Origin: Paenibacillus sp. Soil522 | GTDB lineage: Bacteria > Bacillota > Bacilli > Paenibacillales > Paenibacillaceae | Direction of reading: 5' to 3' | Assembly (NCBI RefSeq): GCF_001428245.1 | Contig: NZ_LMRV01000034.1 | Location: forward strand, 35,474-99,473 | Length of the DNA stretch: 64,000 bases | In this document: positions 53,498 to 62,156 of the stretch, piece after piece | Layout of the letters: each line of letters opens with the position of its first letter | How positions within the stretch are numbered: position 1 is the first letter of the stretch | Made by a program: the position numbers and the translations under genes | Notes under the pieces: generated by a model | Databases searched by the model: none | Seen by the model: only the letters and a program-made list of their open reading frames with translations | Told to the model about the DNA's origin: nothing

Positions 53498-55273
53498 ATG
53501 GAGTTTACTACAAAAACAAAGCAAATCAAGCCTCGATCGAAGAACCATTTAAAGATGTATTTCTGGGTGCTTTCGTTCCTGCGAAATTATATGTGGCTTG
53601 TGATTGCGTTTCTTCTGCTAGGGCTGCTGATTCACGGGATCACCATGTCGATTCCGAGGCTGATCCAGCATTTTATCGATAATACGCTGCCAATGAAGGA
53701 TAAACAAAGTTTGATCGAGGTGCTCGGATTTTTGATTATCGGTGTTGTCGTGCTCTTATGCGCCAAAGCGATAAATAATATGCTGCAGCGGTTGATTTCT
53801 GAGAGAACATTGCGGGATATTCAGATTTCATTGTTTGCTCAACTTCGGCGGTTGGGTTTTTCTTACTATGAACGTCATTCAACCGGCGAGACGCTGTCCA
53901 TGTTTACATCGGAAGCTCAAGCGATCACAAATATATACAGGCACCATTTGCCACAGGCGATTCATCTTTTGTTTATGGTTATAATTGCTTTTGTCATGGT
54001 TTTCCAGATTCATTTTATGTTAAGTCTCATTATCGTTCCGTCGCTTCTGCTCTATTACTTGTTCGGTGCGCGTTTTGCCAAAAAAGCTGCCCTCGCCTCC
54101 CGTTCGTCGCACGATAGCCGAATGGAGGTTAACCAAACGATCTACAACTTGTTGTCCGGCATGCAGGAAATACGTGCCAATCATAAACAAGCATGGTCGT
54201 TCAAGCAGTTGTCTGAGAAATGCAGCGTATGGCGAACAAAAGCGATCATAACAATGTTCTGGCTGCAGAGCAGGGGAACCGTCAGGAAATCGCTGGTTCA
54301 CTTCGGATTGTTTGCCGTATTTGTAATCGGCATTATACTTGTCAAGAATGATCAAATCTCCGTCGGCGAGTTTGTCGCTTTCGTTCTGTATTATGAAGTG
54401 GCAATCGGGCGGGTGACAACGTTAATTACAAATTTAACGGAGCAGCGGGTACTGATGTACCAAATTGAGCGTATTTACGGAATGGCTGCCGAGACGCCGG
54501 AAGTGGAGGAGCCCGTCTCTCCTGCATACCTGCAGAAGGTTAAAGGCGAGCTTGAATTTCGCAATGTCCATTTCCAGTACCGTAGCGATGTACCGGTGCT
54601 GCGGGGAATCGATTTGAACATCCGCCCCGGTGAACGCGTCGCGTTCGTGGGGACGAGCGGAAACGGAAAATCGTCGCTGCTCAAGCTGGTCGGGCGCTTC
54701 TATGATCCTGCCGCGGGAGAAGTTCGGTTGGATGGGATTCCCTTGACCAGACTGTCTAACGATCAAATTCGCGGGAGCATCGGCTATGTGTTTCAGGAAA
54801 CGTACTTGTTCGGGAATTCGGTGAAGGAAAATATCCGGTTCGGCCGTCCGGATGCGACGGATAAAGAAATTGTACAAGCGGCCAAAGCCGCTTATGCACA
54901 CGAGTTTATCTGCGAGCTGCCCCAGGGGTACGATACGTTGGTCGGTGAGAGGGGCGTCAAGCTCTCGGGAGGACAAAAGCAGCGAATCGCCATCGCCAGA
55001 ATGTTCGTTAAAAATCCGCAAATCGTTCTGCTTGACGAAGCGACTTCGGCGCTGGACAACGTCAGCGAGTACGAAGTGCAAAAAGCACTGGAATCGTTGC
55101 TGAAAGGGCGAACGACTCTTGCAGTCGCCCATCGTTTAACGACAATTATGGATTATGACATGATCGTTGTGCTGAACCAAGGCCAAGTTGAGGAAGCGGA
55201 TACATACAATGCGTTAATGGAACGCAAGGGATTGTTTTACCGACTGGTAGAAGGCGGGGACCGCGCAGGATGA
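53498..55273 (+). CDS. ABC transporter, permease-ATPase half (pair B, first)
   Basis: A half-transporter of about 591 residues related to the first gene of pair A throughout: exporter-type membrane domain (about 20-315), Walker A GTSGNGKSS near 384, FQETYLFG Q-loop, LSGGQKQRIAIARMF signature near 491, IVLLDEATSALD Walker B, and AVAHRLTTI H-loop. ATG 53498 follows GGAGGAG; earlier in-frame starts (53423, 53486) add only an unconserved N-terminus. Its last bases overlap the next start in ATGA. Confidence 0.92.
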   Translation: MEFTTKTKQIKPRSKNHLKMYFWVLSFLRNYMWLVIAFLLLGLLIHGITMSIPRLIQHFIDNTLPMKDKQSLIEVLGFLIIGVVVLLCAKAINNMLQRLISERTLRDIQISLFAQLRRLGFSYYERHSTGETLSMFTSEAQAITNIYRHHLPQAIHLLFMVIIAFVMVFQIHFMLSLIIVPSLLLYYLFGARFAKKAALASRSSHDSRMEVNQTIYNLLSGMQEIRANHKQAWSFKQLSEKCSVWRTKAIITMFWLQSRGTVRKSLVHFGLFAVFVIGIILVKNDQISVGEFVAFVLYYEVAIGRVTTLITNLTEQRVLMYQIERIYGMAAETPEVEEPVSPAYLQKVKGELEFRNVHFQYRSDVPVLRGIDLNIRPGERVAFVGTSGNGKSSLLKLVGRFYDPAAGEVRLDGIPLTRLSNDQIRGSIGYVFQETYLFGNSVKENIRFGRPDATDKEIVQAAKAAYAHEFICELPQGYDTLVGERGVKLSGGQKQRIAIARMFVKNPQIVLLDEATSALDNVSEYEVQKALESLLKGRTTLAVAHRLTTIMDYDMIVVLNQGQVEEADTYNALMERKGLFYRLVEGGDRAG

Positions 55274-57006
55274 GAACATTGAAATGGATGATCAGATATT
55301 TGTCAGCGATTAAATGGACATACATGGCAAGCATTATTTTGGAGACGATCTCCATGCTTGGAGCGCTTGGGATAATTGCCATTCAAAAGTTCGTCATTGA
55401 CGATATATTCATGAAGAACAATTATTCATTGTTTTGGCCTTTGATGGGTTGGCTCTTTGCTGCTATCCTGATTTATTTTATAGCTCATGCGGCGGCCTTT
55501 ATTTTTATGAGAAGAAACGAAACGGATCTCATCGTCACTTTTCACAGTAATTTGATGAAATCGTATTTTGCGATGCCGTTCTCGAAGTACGCGCAGGAAC
55601 GTATCGGAAAAATGCATACCTATTTCACGAATGAAGTGAACGCAGTCGGAGGATTTCTCGGAAACAATGTAATGAATGGCATCGTGGGCATCATCCAGTC
55701 CATTGTGCTGATCGTGGTTGTCGGGTTTTCCAGTTGGCCAGTTCTTGCTATCGTCATCTGCGCGGCTGCCTTGTATATTTTGATAGGAAAATACTATACC
55801 CCAAGAAAAAAAGAACTAGCCAAAGAAGTTCATTCGATGCAGGGCGATATCAATGTGCTTATGGAAGAAGGGATTTCTTCAACAAGAGAAGTGGTAGCCT
55901 TTCACCGGACCGAGTGGGAGATGAGACGTTTAAAAGATAAGTATCGCGAGTATTTAAATAAAGTGATGCGGGAAGGGAAGTTCGGGAACAAGGAACTGTT
56001 TTCGGTTGAACCGTTAAAATGGGCCGTTGATTTAAGTGTGCTTGGGTTTGCGGGATACCAGGTGATACAAGGGACACTCAGCATTGGGATGCTGGTAGTC
56101 CTATACCAGTTTTCGTCTCAGTTGATGAGTTCTCTTCAAAACACGTATGGATTTGTAACGGGCTCGGCAAGCTCCTTCGCCGCCGCGGAACGTTTGAGAA
56201 ACGTGTTGGACGGCGTCCGAATGGAAGACGGCACGAAACAGATCGCCGGTCCGATCACGGATCTCCGTTTCGAGCGAGTCTTCTTCCGCTATCAGGCGGA
56301 TACGAACGAGATTTTCGACCGATTATCGCTCGAATTGCCGGTGGGAAGCAAGATCGCTTTCGTCGGATTTAGCGGTGGTGGCAAATCGACGATCGTACAG
56401 CTGCTTGCTCGCTTCTATGAACCTCAAGCCGGGAAAATTGTCGTAAATGGTACCGATCTGAAGGAGATCGCCCGGGAAAGCTGGATGAGCCGGCTAGCCA
56501 TCGTGTTTCAAGAGCCATATCTGTTTCCGGATACGGTGAAGAACAATTTGCTGTTCGGAAGCGAGGACGTACCGGAAGAAAGTATCATCCGCGCCTGTAA
56601 GGCGGCGGACATTTACGAACAAATCCGATCGCTTCCGGACGGCTTTGACACGATGGTCGGCGAACGCGGCATCCAGTTGTCCGGCGGCCAACGCCAGCGG
56701 CTGGCCATTGCCCGCGCGTTGCTCCGCAACCCCGAGATATTGATTCTGGATGAGGCGACATCGGCATTGGACCTGGAAACCGAACGGCGGGTATTCCATC
56801 ATTTAGACCGGGATTATCCGGGCGTGACGAAAATCATTATTGCGCATCGATTGTCTACCATCGAGAATGCGGATCATATTTTTGTACTGGATAAAGGAAA
56901 GGTTGTCGAACAAGGAACGCACGAACAGCTGTTGAAGCGTGATTCGCTCTATAAATCGCTTGTTGTGAAACATTCCGAGTTGGGAGCCGCGCTTGCTCTA
57001 CACTAA
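55270..57006 (+). CDS. ABC transporter, permease-ATPase half (pair B, second)
   Basis: This 578-residue half-transporter resembles the second gene of pair A. The membrane domain covers about 15-305 with EGISSTREVVAFHRTEWE near 200. Walker A GFSGGGKST is near 369, signature LSGGQRQRLAIARAL near 467, Walker B ILILDEATSALD near 487, H-loop IIAHRLSTI near 525. It is translationally coupled to the first half (ATGA overlap), so a heterodimeric exporter is expected. A terminator follows. Confidence 0.92.
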   Translation: MRTLKWMIRYLSAIKWTYMASIILETISMLGALGIIAIQKFVIDDIFMKNNYSLFWPLMGWLFAAILIYFIAHAAAFIFMRRNETDLIVTFHSNLMKSYFAMPFSKYAQERIGKMHTYFTNEVNAVGGFLGNNVMNGIVGIIQSIVLIVVVGFSSWPVLAIVICAAALYILIGKYYTPRKKELAKEVHSMQGDINVLMEEGISSTREVVAFHRTEWEMRRLKDKYREYLNKVMREGKFGNKELFSVEPLKWAVDLSVLGFAGYQVIQGTLSIGMLVVLYQFSSQLMSSLQNTYGFVTGSASSFAAAERLRNVLDGVRMEDGTKQIAGPITDLRFERVFFRYQADTNEIFDRLSLELPVGSKIAFVGFSGGGKSTIVQLLARFYEPQAGKIVVNGTDLKEIARESWMSRLAIVFQEPYLFPDTVKNNLLFGSEDVPEESIIRACKAADIYEQIRSLPDGFDTMVGERGIQLSGGQRQRLAIARALLRNPEILILDEATSALDLETERRVFHHLDRDYPGVTKIIIAHRLSTIENADHIFVLDKGKVVEQGTHEQLLKRDSLYKSLVVKHSELGAALALH

Positions 57007-57049
57007 AAGATTATGTACCGGACTGAACCGTGGGAACAATCATAGGGAA

Positions 57050-57076
57050 GGAGTCGCTTGAAGCGGCTCCTTTTTT
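57050..57076 (+). terminator. Terminator of ABC pair B
   Basis: GGAGTCGCTT pairs with AAGCGGCTCC (one mismatch) and is followed by six T. Confidence 0.87.
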
Positions 57077-57196
57077 ATGTTTATTGAAATAACTGGCAGC
57101 TTAGTACAGCAAAAAACTGAATAAAATGTAAGTAAAGGGAACTTATAAAATTACTCGAATAACTAAATATAAGACTAAAAGAGAGAACGTATTTAA

Positions 57197-57420
57197 ATGA
57201 TACATAGTTATGATTTTAAACATCAAGTTGAGTATCGAGCGAGTTTCAATCGCCTTTCTAGACTTGTATTTGGTATTGACTTTGAAGCATGGTTTCAAAA
57301 GGGGTGCTGGGATGATCGTATATTTGTCACTCAATCGTTAAAGACAAGGAAATAATTTCCAATATTTCTGTAAGCAAGATAGACTTGGTCATCAATGGTG
57401 TCAATGTAACTAAATATGAG
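57197..57420 (+). pseudogene. GNAT acetyltransferase fragment, frameshifted and 3'-truncated
   Basis: From ATG 57197 the frame reads MIHSYDFKHQVEYRASFNRL ... FGIDFEAWFQKG, the start of a Bacillales GNAT protein, and hits TAA near 57353. The homology goes on in another frame (IISNISVSKIDLVINGVNV) up to about 57415, where it passes straight into the DinB-like sequence. The acetyl-CoA binding core is missing. Confidence 0.7.
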
Positions 57421-57429
57421 GGGGTAAGT

Positions 57430-57752
57430 ATGGATATTTACAAGATAAATAACCCTTGGATGCTGCCGTTTTTTCAATACAACTGGGAAGTTCGTGATGA
57501 GTTGTTTGATTTATGCAGAGAATTATCTACCGAGGAGCTTTTACGTCAGCGTATAGGGTCGACATTGAAAGGTTTTTCCGTAATTGGTCAAATGGCATGG
57601 AAGAGCTTACTTTGGATAAATTCACATATGCGGAAGTAATAAGACATGTCATTGCTCACGAGGTCCACCATGTTGGACAGTTATCGGTTTGGGTAAGAGA
57701 ATCGGGACTAAAACCGGTGTCTGCTAACTTCATCGGAAGAGGTTTGGCATAA
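57430..57752 (+). pseudogene. DinB-family protein remnant with internal deletion and frameshift
   Basis: The frame from ATG 57430 (after GAGGGGGTAAG) gives a DinB-type N-terminus (INNPWMLPFFQYNWEVRDEL, then LSTEELLRQRIGS). Near 57595 it changes frame and jumps to the C-terminal part (YAEVIRHVIAHEVHHVGQLS ... VSANFIGRGLA) with the metal-binding HEVHH motif. Compared with a usual DinB protein of about 155 residues, some 60 central residues are absent, including an expected metal histidine. Confidence 0.72.
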
Positions 57753-57895
57753 ACGAAATGAATTAATAAGCCTAAATTAAATTTCAAGGAACTCTCCGGA
57801 CGTACATTTTATCTCCACTAACGAGGATGATAGCTCCATGACGATAGGCTGCCAGAACGGCAGCCTTCATGATCCGCAAGATCAGATCTTTCCCA

Positions 57896-58260
57896 CTAAT
57901 CTGCAATATTCCGGGTATAGTATTCGATTATATCTTTGCGGCGAATAATACCGAGGAAGACGCGATCGGCGTCTACGACCGGAACGAAGTTCTGATCGGC
58001 CGCTAGCGCCAGCATATCGTCCAAATCGGCGCTGATCGCGACGCATTCGACTTTCATCCGTTTTTTGATGGAGACGACAGGAATTTCATGCATCGTATCG
58101 AAGCCGAGGCCGGGTGTGGCTTTCAGCTTCCATAACAAATCTCCCTCGGATAGCGTTCCGAAATATAAGCCATTGTCGTCCAAGATCGGAATGGCCGTAT
58201 AGTGGCTCGCCTCCAATTTATCCATGGCTTCTTTCATATTAGAGGATGTCATGAGGTAAG
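57896..58260 (-). pseudogene. CBS-domain protein lacking its first dozen codons
   Basis: On the minus strand a paired CBS module (CbpA/YkuL-like) runs from about 58258 to the stop at 57896: MTSSNMKEAMDKLEASHYTA, IPILDDNGLYFGTLSEGDLL, VPVVDADRVFLGIIRRKDII. The family begins with a short MNIAxFLxPK-type lead, which is replaced here by the antisense of a GH51 gene fragment. The frame stays open upstream only by chance (to 58621), and no ribosome binding site fits. The original start has been cut off, though a fused product is conceivable. Confidence 0.65.
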
Positions 58261-58261
58261 A

Positions 58262-58807
58262 GACATGGCGGATGCTGTGTTCACAGCTTGTTTCCTGAAC
58301 CAGTGCCTCAAACATAGCGATGTTGTCGGAATGGCGAATTTCGCCCCGACCGTTAATACAAGAGGAGCCATCTTTACGCATCAAGACGGGATCGTCCTGA
58401 GATCCACTTACTTTGTGTTTGAGCTCTATATTCATCACTTGGGAGATATCATCGTTGACTCTTGGCTGTCGGAAAATTCGGCTTTCGATGTAGAGATGGC
58501 AGGAAAGACAAGAAGTGTCCCGTATGTTGATGCAGTCGCGACCAAGCGGATGGGAAGTAACGATTTGAGAATTGCTTTGGTCAATCGCCATCCGGATCAG
58601 ATGGAATCCGTTTCCCTGCATCTTGGAAGTGCTATCCAGTATTCTAATGCGGTGCTTTACAGTGTGGTCGGCGATTCAAAGGACGCTTACAATGATATCG
58701 GAAGAGAGCAGGTACGAATCGTAGAACAGCCTTTGAGTTGGAATATGAATTCGAATCTTACGGTTGAAATTCAGCCTCATTCCGTGAACGTTCTTGTAAT
58801 AACGTAA
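58262..58807 (+). pseudogene. GH51 alpha-L-arabinofuranosidase, C-terminal fragment
   Basis: The plus strand encodes the last 180 or so residues of a GH51 enzyme: ADAVFTACFLNQCLKHSDVV, MANFAPTVNTRGAIFTHQDG, then the C-terminal beta-sandwich to NVLVIT and TAA. The catalytic barrel with both glutamates is missing. Its left edge coincides with the left edge of the CBS homology on the other strand, marking a recombination junction near 58257-58263. Confidence 0.75.
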
Positions 58808-59311
58808 CGGAGGCCGGATCAGAAGCAGCAGTCTAGGACTTCTCGGAGATTGCCGCTGTTTCGATTTACTGTGTATGTTCCAATGGGGAGGAGCGGTAAA
58901 GCAGGATCGGTGTCATAATGATGGTGAAAGATAAACTTTATTATTATTAAATTAACTTTTCAGGAAATTATATTGGAGGATGAAAAATTGCAGCAGCTTC
59001 GTCCAGAATACCCGCGCCCCCAGTTCATTCGGGATGCATGGGTTCATTTGAACGCTGAACGGGAATTCGAATTTGACGATAAGCGTAACGGTGCCCGTGA
59101 AAATTGGGAAAAGGGAGATCGAGCCTTTTCCAGGCGAATGGGACAAAGTTCATGTCATTTATGACATCAAATTCTTGTCATCCAACACTATACAAACGAT
59201 GAAGGAGCTGCCGCGGTAGCGACTTAAACATGACATTTAATGAAGAAGCAGCAGCGCGGGCTTACTAAGATCCCGAATGGAGGAACTGTCCGGGATGTTA
59301 CTTTTATCCTA
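58808..59311. other. Remnant-rich stretch before the levansucrase promoter
   Basis: It holds the 13-base motif GCAGTCTAGGACT (58828-58840), which recurs behind the levansucrase gene, and a GH2 N-terminal fragment. About 150 bases (59160-59310) have no recognised content. Confidence 0.5.
58988..59145 (+). pseudogene. GH2-type glycosidase, N-terminal fragment
   Basis: After GGAGG, TTG 58988 opens a frame reading LQQLRPEYPRPQFIRDAWVH ... EFEFDDKRNGARENWEKGDR, the start of the sugar-binding domain of GH2 enzymes (usual form PRPQFxRxxWxxLNGEWEF). Homology ends near 59140 and the frame stops at 59164. More than 90 per cent of the gene is missing. Confidence 0.6.
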
Positions 59312-59340
59312 TTGATTAACCGGTTTCTTCGGCATAGAAT
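59312..59340 (+). promoter_or_regulatory. Sigma-A-like promoter of the levansucrase gene
   Basis: TTGATT (59312-59317) and TAGAAT (59335-59340) are separated by exactly 17 bases. The RAT element begins about 18 bases after the predicted start site. An AACCGGTT palindrome lies against the -35 box and ACTTGTA/TACAAGT forms a small inverted repeat at the transcript's 5' end (59343-59363). Confidence 0.7.
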
Positions 59341-59364
59341 GTACTTGTACAAACTATACAAGTG

Positions 59365-59393
59365 GGATTGTGACTGAATTCTCAGGCAAGACC
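59365..59393 (+). promoter_or_regulatory. RAT: ribonucleic antiterminator target (SacY/LicT type)
   Basis: The stretch reads GGATTGTGACTG, four or five variable bases, then CAGGCAAGACC. It matches the RAT of B. subtilis sacB and related genes (GGATTGTTACTG...CAGGCAAAACC) nearly throughout. Its 3' end overlaps the 5' arm of the terminator that follows, the defining layout. A BglG-family antiterminator (SacY, SacT, LicT) bound here would keep the terminator from folding. No such antiterminator gene is in the window. Confidence 0.85.
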
Positions 59394-59459
59394 CAAAATG
59401 ATGCGAGAGTGGCCATATTTATGGTACTGCTCATTCTTGCTCATTTTGGGTCTTTTTTT
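59389..59459 (+). terminator. Conditional terminator in the levansucrase leader
   Basis: AAGACCCAAAATGA (59389-59402) pairs perfectly over 14 bases with TCATTTTGGGTCTT (59441-59454), and the T run continues to 59459. Ninety bases before the coding start, it would block expression unless the RAT is bound. Confidence 0.9.
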
Positions 59460-59549
59460 CGTGAGGAAAAGGGGGGAGAGTGAATTGAGGAATATTGGGT
59501 TCGGCTATTCATTGCAACAAAAAAGGAGAAAAAGGAAGGGGATAGATCT

Positions 59550-60887
59550 ATGAATTGGAATGTAAAAAAGATCGTAAAATTTCTGTTTGCCGTCACTACT
59601 GCTTTTTCCGTCGTTTTAACGCCAGTCACCGGTTCGGACTTATATGCGCAAGGAACGTCGGTGACGACGGACTGGACGCGAGAAGCGGCAAGTCAAATAC
59701 GATTGGACGGCAGCAATACGGCGCCCAAGATCGATAAGGACGAACTTGAGGAAATCACTTCAGAGTTTATAATTTGGGATACTTGGCCGCTGCAGGATAA
59801 GAACGGACATCCGGCGGTGGTAAACGGTTATAAAATCATTTTTGCGCTTTCCGTGCCTAAAGGTACAATTCCCGGCAAGCGCCACGATTCGGCCGAAATC
59901 CGGTACTTCTATTCAAATGATGGAAAAAGTTGGAATCTCGGCGGGCTGGTATTCGAAGACGGAAAAGCGCTCGGCTCTCGGCAGTGGGCGGGCTCTTCCG
60001 TTATAGACAAAAACGGAAGGGTTCACATGTTTTACACCGCAACCGGTCGCAAAGGCGAAGAACGGCTTTCATACGGGCAAAAGCTAGCGACTGTTACGGC
60101 CGACATCGTGACCAACAAATCTGTTGCGTTTGCCAACTGGTCGAACCACAAAGTCATTCTCGAAGCCGATGGGACCTATTATCAGACCGAGGAGCAGGCC
60201 GGAATTGGCGAGTTTTCATACGCCTTCCGTGATCCTTCCTACTTCCTGGATCCGAAAACCGGCGAAGAGTATCTGTTGTTCAGCGCGAACACCAGCGGGA
60301 CGTTGAAGGAACGCGCTTGCCGACCGGAACATGCAGGAACCGCGGAATTTATGCGAACCATGCCTTCAGAGGCAAAATTCTACAACGGAAGCATCGGAAT
60401 CGCCAAAGCCGTTAATGACGATTTGACCGAATTCGAAGTACTTCCTCCGCTGCTGGAAGCGAATTGCGTTAATGAAGAACTGGAACGTCCGAATATAGTG
60501 GTTAAGGGTAATCAATACTATCTGTTCACCAAAACACATAGCAATAAGTTTGCGGAAGGCATAGACGCGCCGGAAGGATTGTACGGCTTTGTGTCGAAAT
60601 CTTTGACCTCGGAATATAAACCGCTAAACGGCACCGGGCTTGTCATCGCTAATCCGGATGACAATCCGTACCAAAGCTACTCCTGGATGGTCATGTCCAA
60701 CGGTACGGTGATCAGTTATGTGGATTATGTCGATGTCGATGGGAAAGACATTCAGGAAATAGGCGAACAATCGACGGAATATCAAATTGAACATTTCGGC
60801 GGTATGCTGGCACCATCGATAAAATTGTCGATAACCGGAGACCGAACGAGCCTTCTTGGGGAAAAGAAACAGGGCGTTTTTAAGTAA
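59550..60887 (+). CDS. sacB: Levansucrase-type fructosyltransferase (GH68)
   Basis: A 445-residue secreted enzyme that splits sucrose and transfers fructose to build levan (or inulin-type) polymer. The signal peptide covers about 1-33. GH68 motifs: WDTWPLQ with nucleophile Asp77, RQWAGSSV near 148, FRDPSYF with transition-state Asp228, and NEELERPN with the acid/base Glu312. Length is that of Gram-positive levansucrases without extra domains. Levan rather than inulin is assumed from family habit. Expression is controlled by the RAT/terminator leader. AGGAAGGGG precedes the ATG. It lies 15 kb from the GH32 locus. Confidence 0.92.
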   Translation: MNWNVKKIVKFLFAVTTAFSVVLTPVTGSDLYAQGTSVTTDWTREAASQIRLDGSNTAPKIDKDELEEITSEFIIWDTWPLQDKNGHPAVVNGYKIIFALSVPKGTIPGKRHDSAEIRYFYSNDGKSWNLGGLVFEDGKALGSRQWAGSSVIDKNGRVHMFYTATGRKGEERLSYGQKLATVTADIVTNKSVAFANWSNHKVILEADGTYYQTEEQAGIGEFSYAFRDPSYFLDPKTGEEYLLFSANTSGTLKERACRPEHAGTAEFMRTMPSEAKFYNGSIGIAKAVNDDLTEFEVLPPLLEANCVNEELERPNIVVKGNQYYLFTKTHSNKFAEGIDAPEGLYGFVSKSLTSEYKPLNGTGLVIANPDDNPYQSYSWMVMSNGTVISYVDYVDVDGKDIQEIGEQSTEYQIEHFGGMLAPSIKLSITGDRTSLLGEKKQGVFK

Positions 60888-60964
60888 TTCACAAGGATTT
60901 ACGACCATAATTAATTTTAAGAATCAATTAGTTGATTAAACTAACGGACACGATAGTTCAATAA

Positions 60965-61013
60965 AACAGCGGCAGTCTAGGACTTTATTTTCACGTCCCA
61001 GGCTGACGCTGTT
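60965..61013 (+). terminator. Hairpin after the levansucrase gene
   Basis: AACAGCG-CAG-CT-GGAC pairs with GTCC-AG-CTG-CGCTGTT over 19 positions with three mismatches, 77 bases after the stop. The 5' arm holds GCAGTCTAGGACT, also found behind the GH51 fragment. Confidence 0.6.
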
Positions 61014-61056
61014 CCTATTATTGGGGTCAGTCTAATCCTTTATTTTCCTTTAACAC

Positions 61057-62040
61057 TTATAGCCGTTTACGCTTATAGAATACGACGAATGCACAGGATA
61101 ACAGCAGGACAACGAGTGCGATTCCGGCAGTAGCCGCTTCCTTTGGACTTCCTTGTGCCTGAGCAGCTTGAGTACCCGATCCCCCGAAGCCACCGTCCAT
61201 ACCACCACCCATGCCGCCTTGCCCGTCTGGCCGTTGGCCGCCGAATCCGACTTGCAAGCCGTCCTGCTGGTCAGGCATCTGCCCGTCTGGGGGAAACATG
61301 CCTGAATCGCCTTGAGCCGCTATGTCACTGCCGTTCAGAGCAGCTGGGCGATTGCCGCCAAAGCCGCGACCGCCGCCCATTCCGCTAGTTCCGCTGCCCG
61401 AGCCGTCGCCGGAGGATGGAATCGTGCCGGCAAGCTGCTGTGAGATATTGGTCGTTTGCGTTTTATTAAACGCGAGAACGGAAGTGATGCCTTTCTCATA
61501 TTCGTCATAGGTGTAGAAGGCTGAAGGGTCGGCTTTCACATAGGCGGAAATCATGTCGCGGATTTCCTGCACCCGTGCTGCTATTGCGTTTTCGGACAAG
61601 TAGCCTTCAATGGCTTCCGAAAGGATGTTATGATAGACTTCCTTATATTCATCTACGGCTAACAGCTTTGCCACGAGAGGACGATCCGTCAAAGTGCCGG
61701 AAGTCGGTTCATCGATTAAGAGACCGGTTCCCCCCAAGCCTCCGAAGGCCATATTATAGTCCCATGGCATTACATTGAATATGCCGTCATCCTCGTACAA
61801 ATAATAATTATGCTTATTTTGGCCTAAGTAGCTGTCCATGTTGCCGGTAAGTACATTTAAAACGATAAACCTTAATGCTACATCGACATCCAGTATGCTC
61901 GCAACGTCTGTTCCATTGTTCAGCTTATCCAACATATCGAGCAGAATATCGTCATTAAGCTCCCAAGGAAGAACGCAATTACTTCCATAATCTGTGGTGT
62001 TGCGTGAGCGGCATGAATGGCTATTCCAGCTGATAGCTTG
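61057..62040 (-). pseudogene. CotH-family protein, C-terminal half (5' truncated)
   Basis: The minus strand encodes about 290 residues of the C-terminal part of a CotH kinase-like protein: LRFIVLNVLTGNMDSYLGQN, HNYYLYEDDGIFNVMPWDYN with the conserved catalytic-type Asp, then a helical part, a Gly/Gln/Asp-rich disordered segment with FGGQRPDGQGGMGGG-like repeats, and a C-terminal membrane helix with basic end (YKRKRL). The N-terminal half, signal peptide and ATP-binding core are absent. The frame merely runs open to a TGA at 62041-62043. The usual CotH neighbours, VTC and DUF4956, lie 15 kb away at 44.7-46.1 kb. Confidence 0.75.
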
Positions 62041-62156
62041 TCAATATTTAATTATTAATAATCAATTCATGAGGTGGTATACTTAAAAAAGTGTATGGCA
62101 AAGAACCGTCCCTTATCGCTCAGGAAGGCATTCCATATATTTCTATATCATGCTGC

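Noticed and set aside
58261..58621. N-terminal part of the open minus-strand frame leading into the CBS sequence
   Set aside because: It is the antisense of a GH51 fragment and not a conserved extension, so it was left out of the CBS feature.
59312..59340. AACCGGTT palindrome at the levansucrase -35 box as a cre site
   Set aside because: The central bases do not fit the CcpA consensus; kept only as a remark in the promoter entry.
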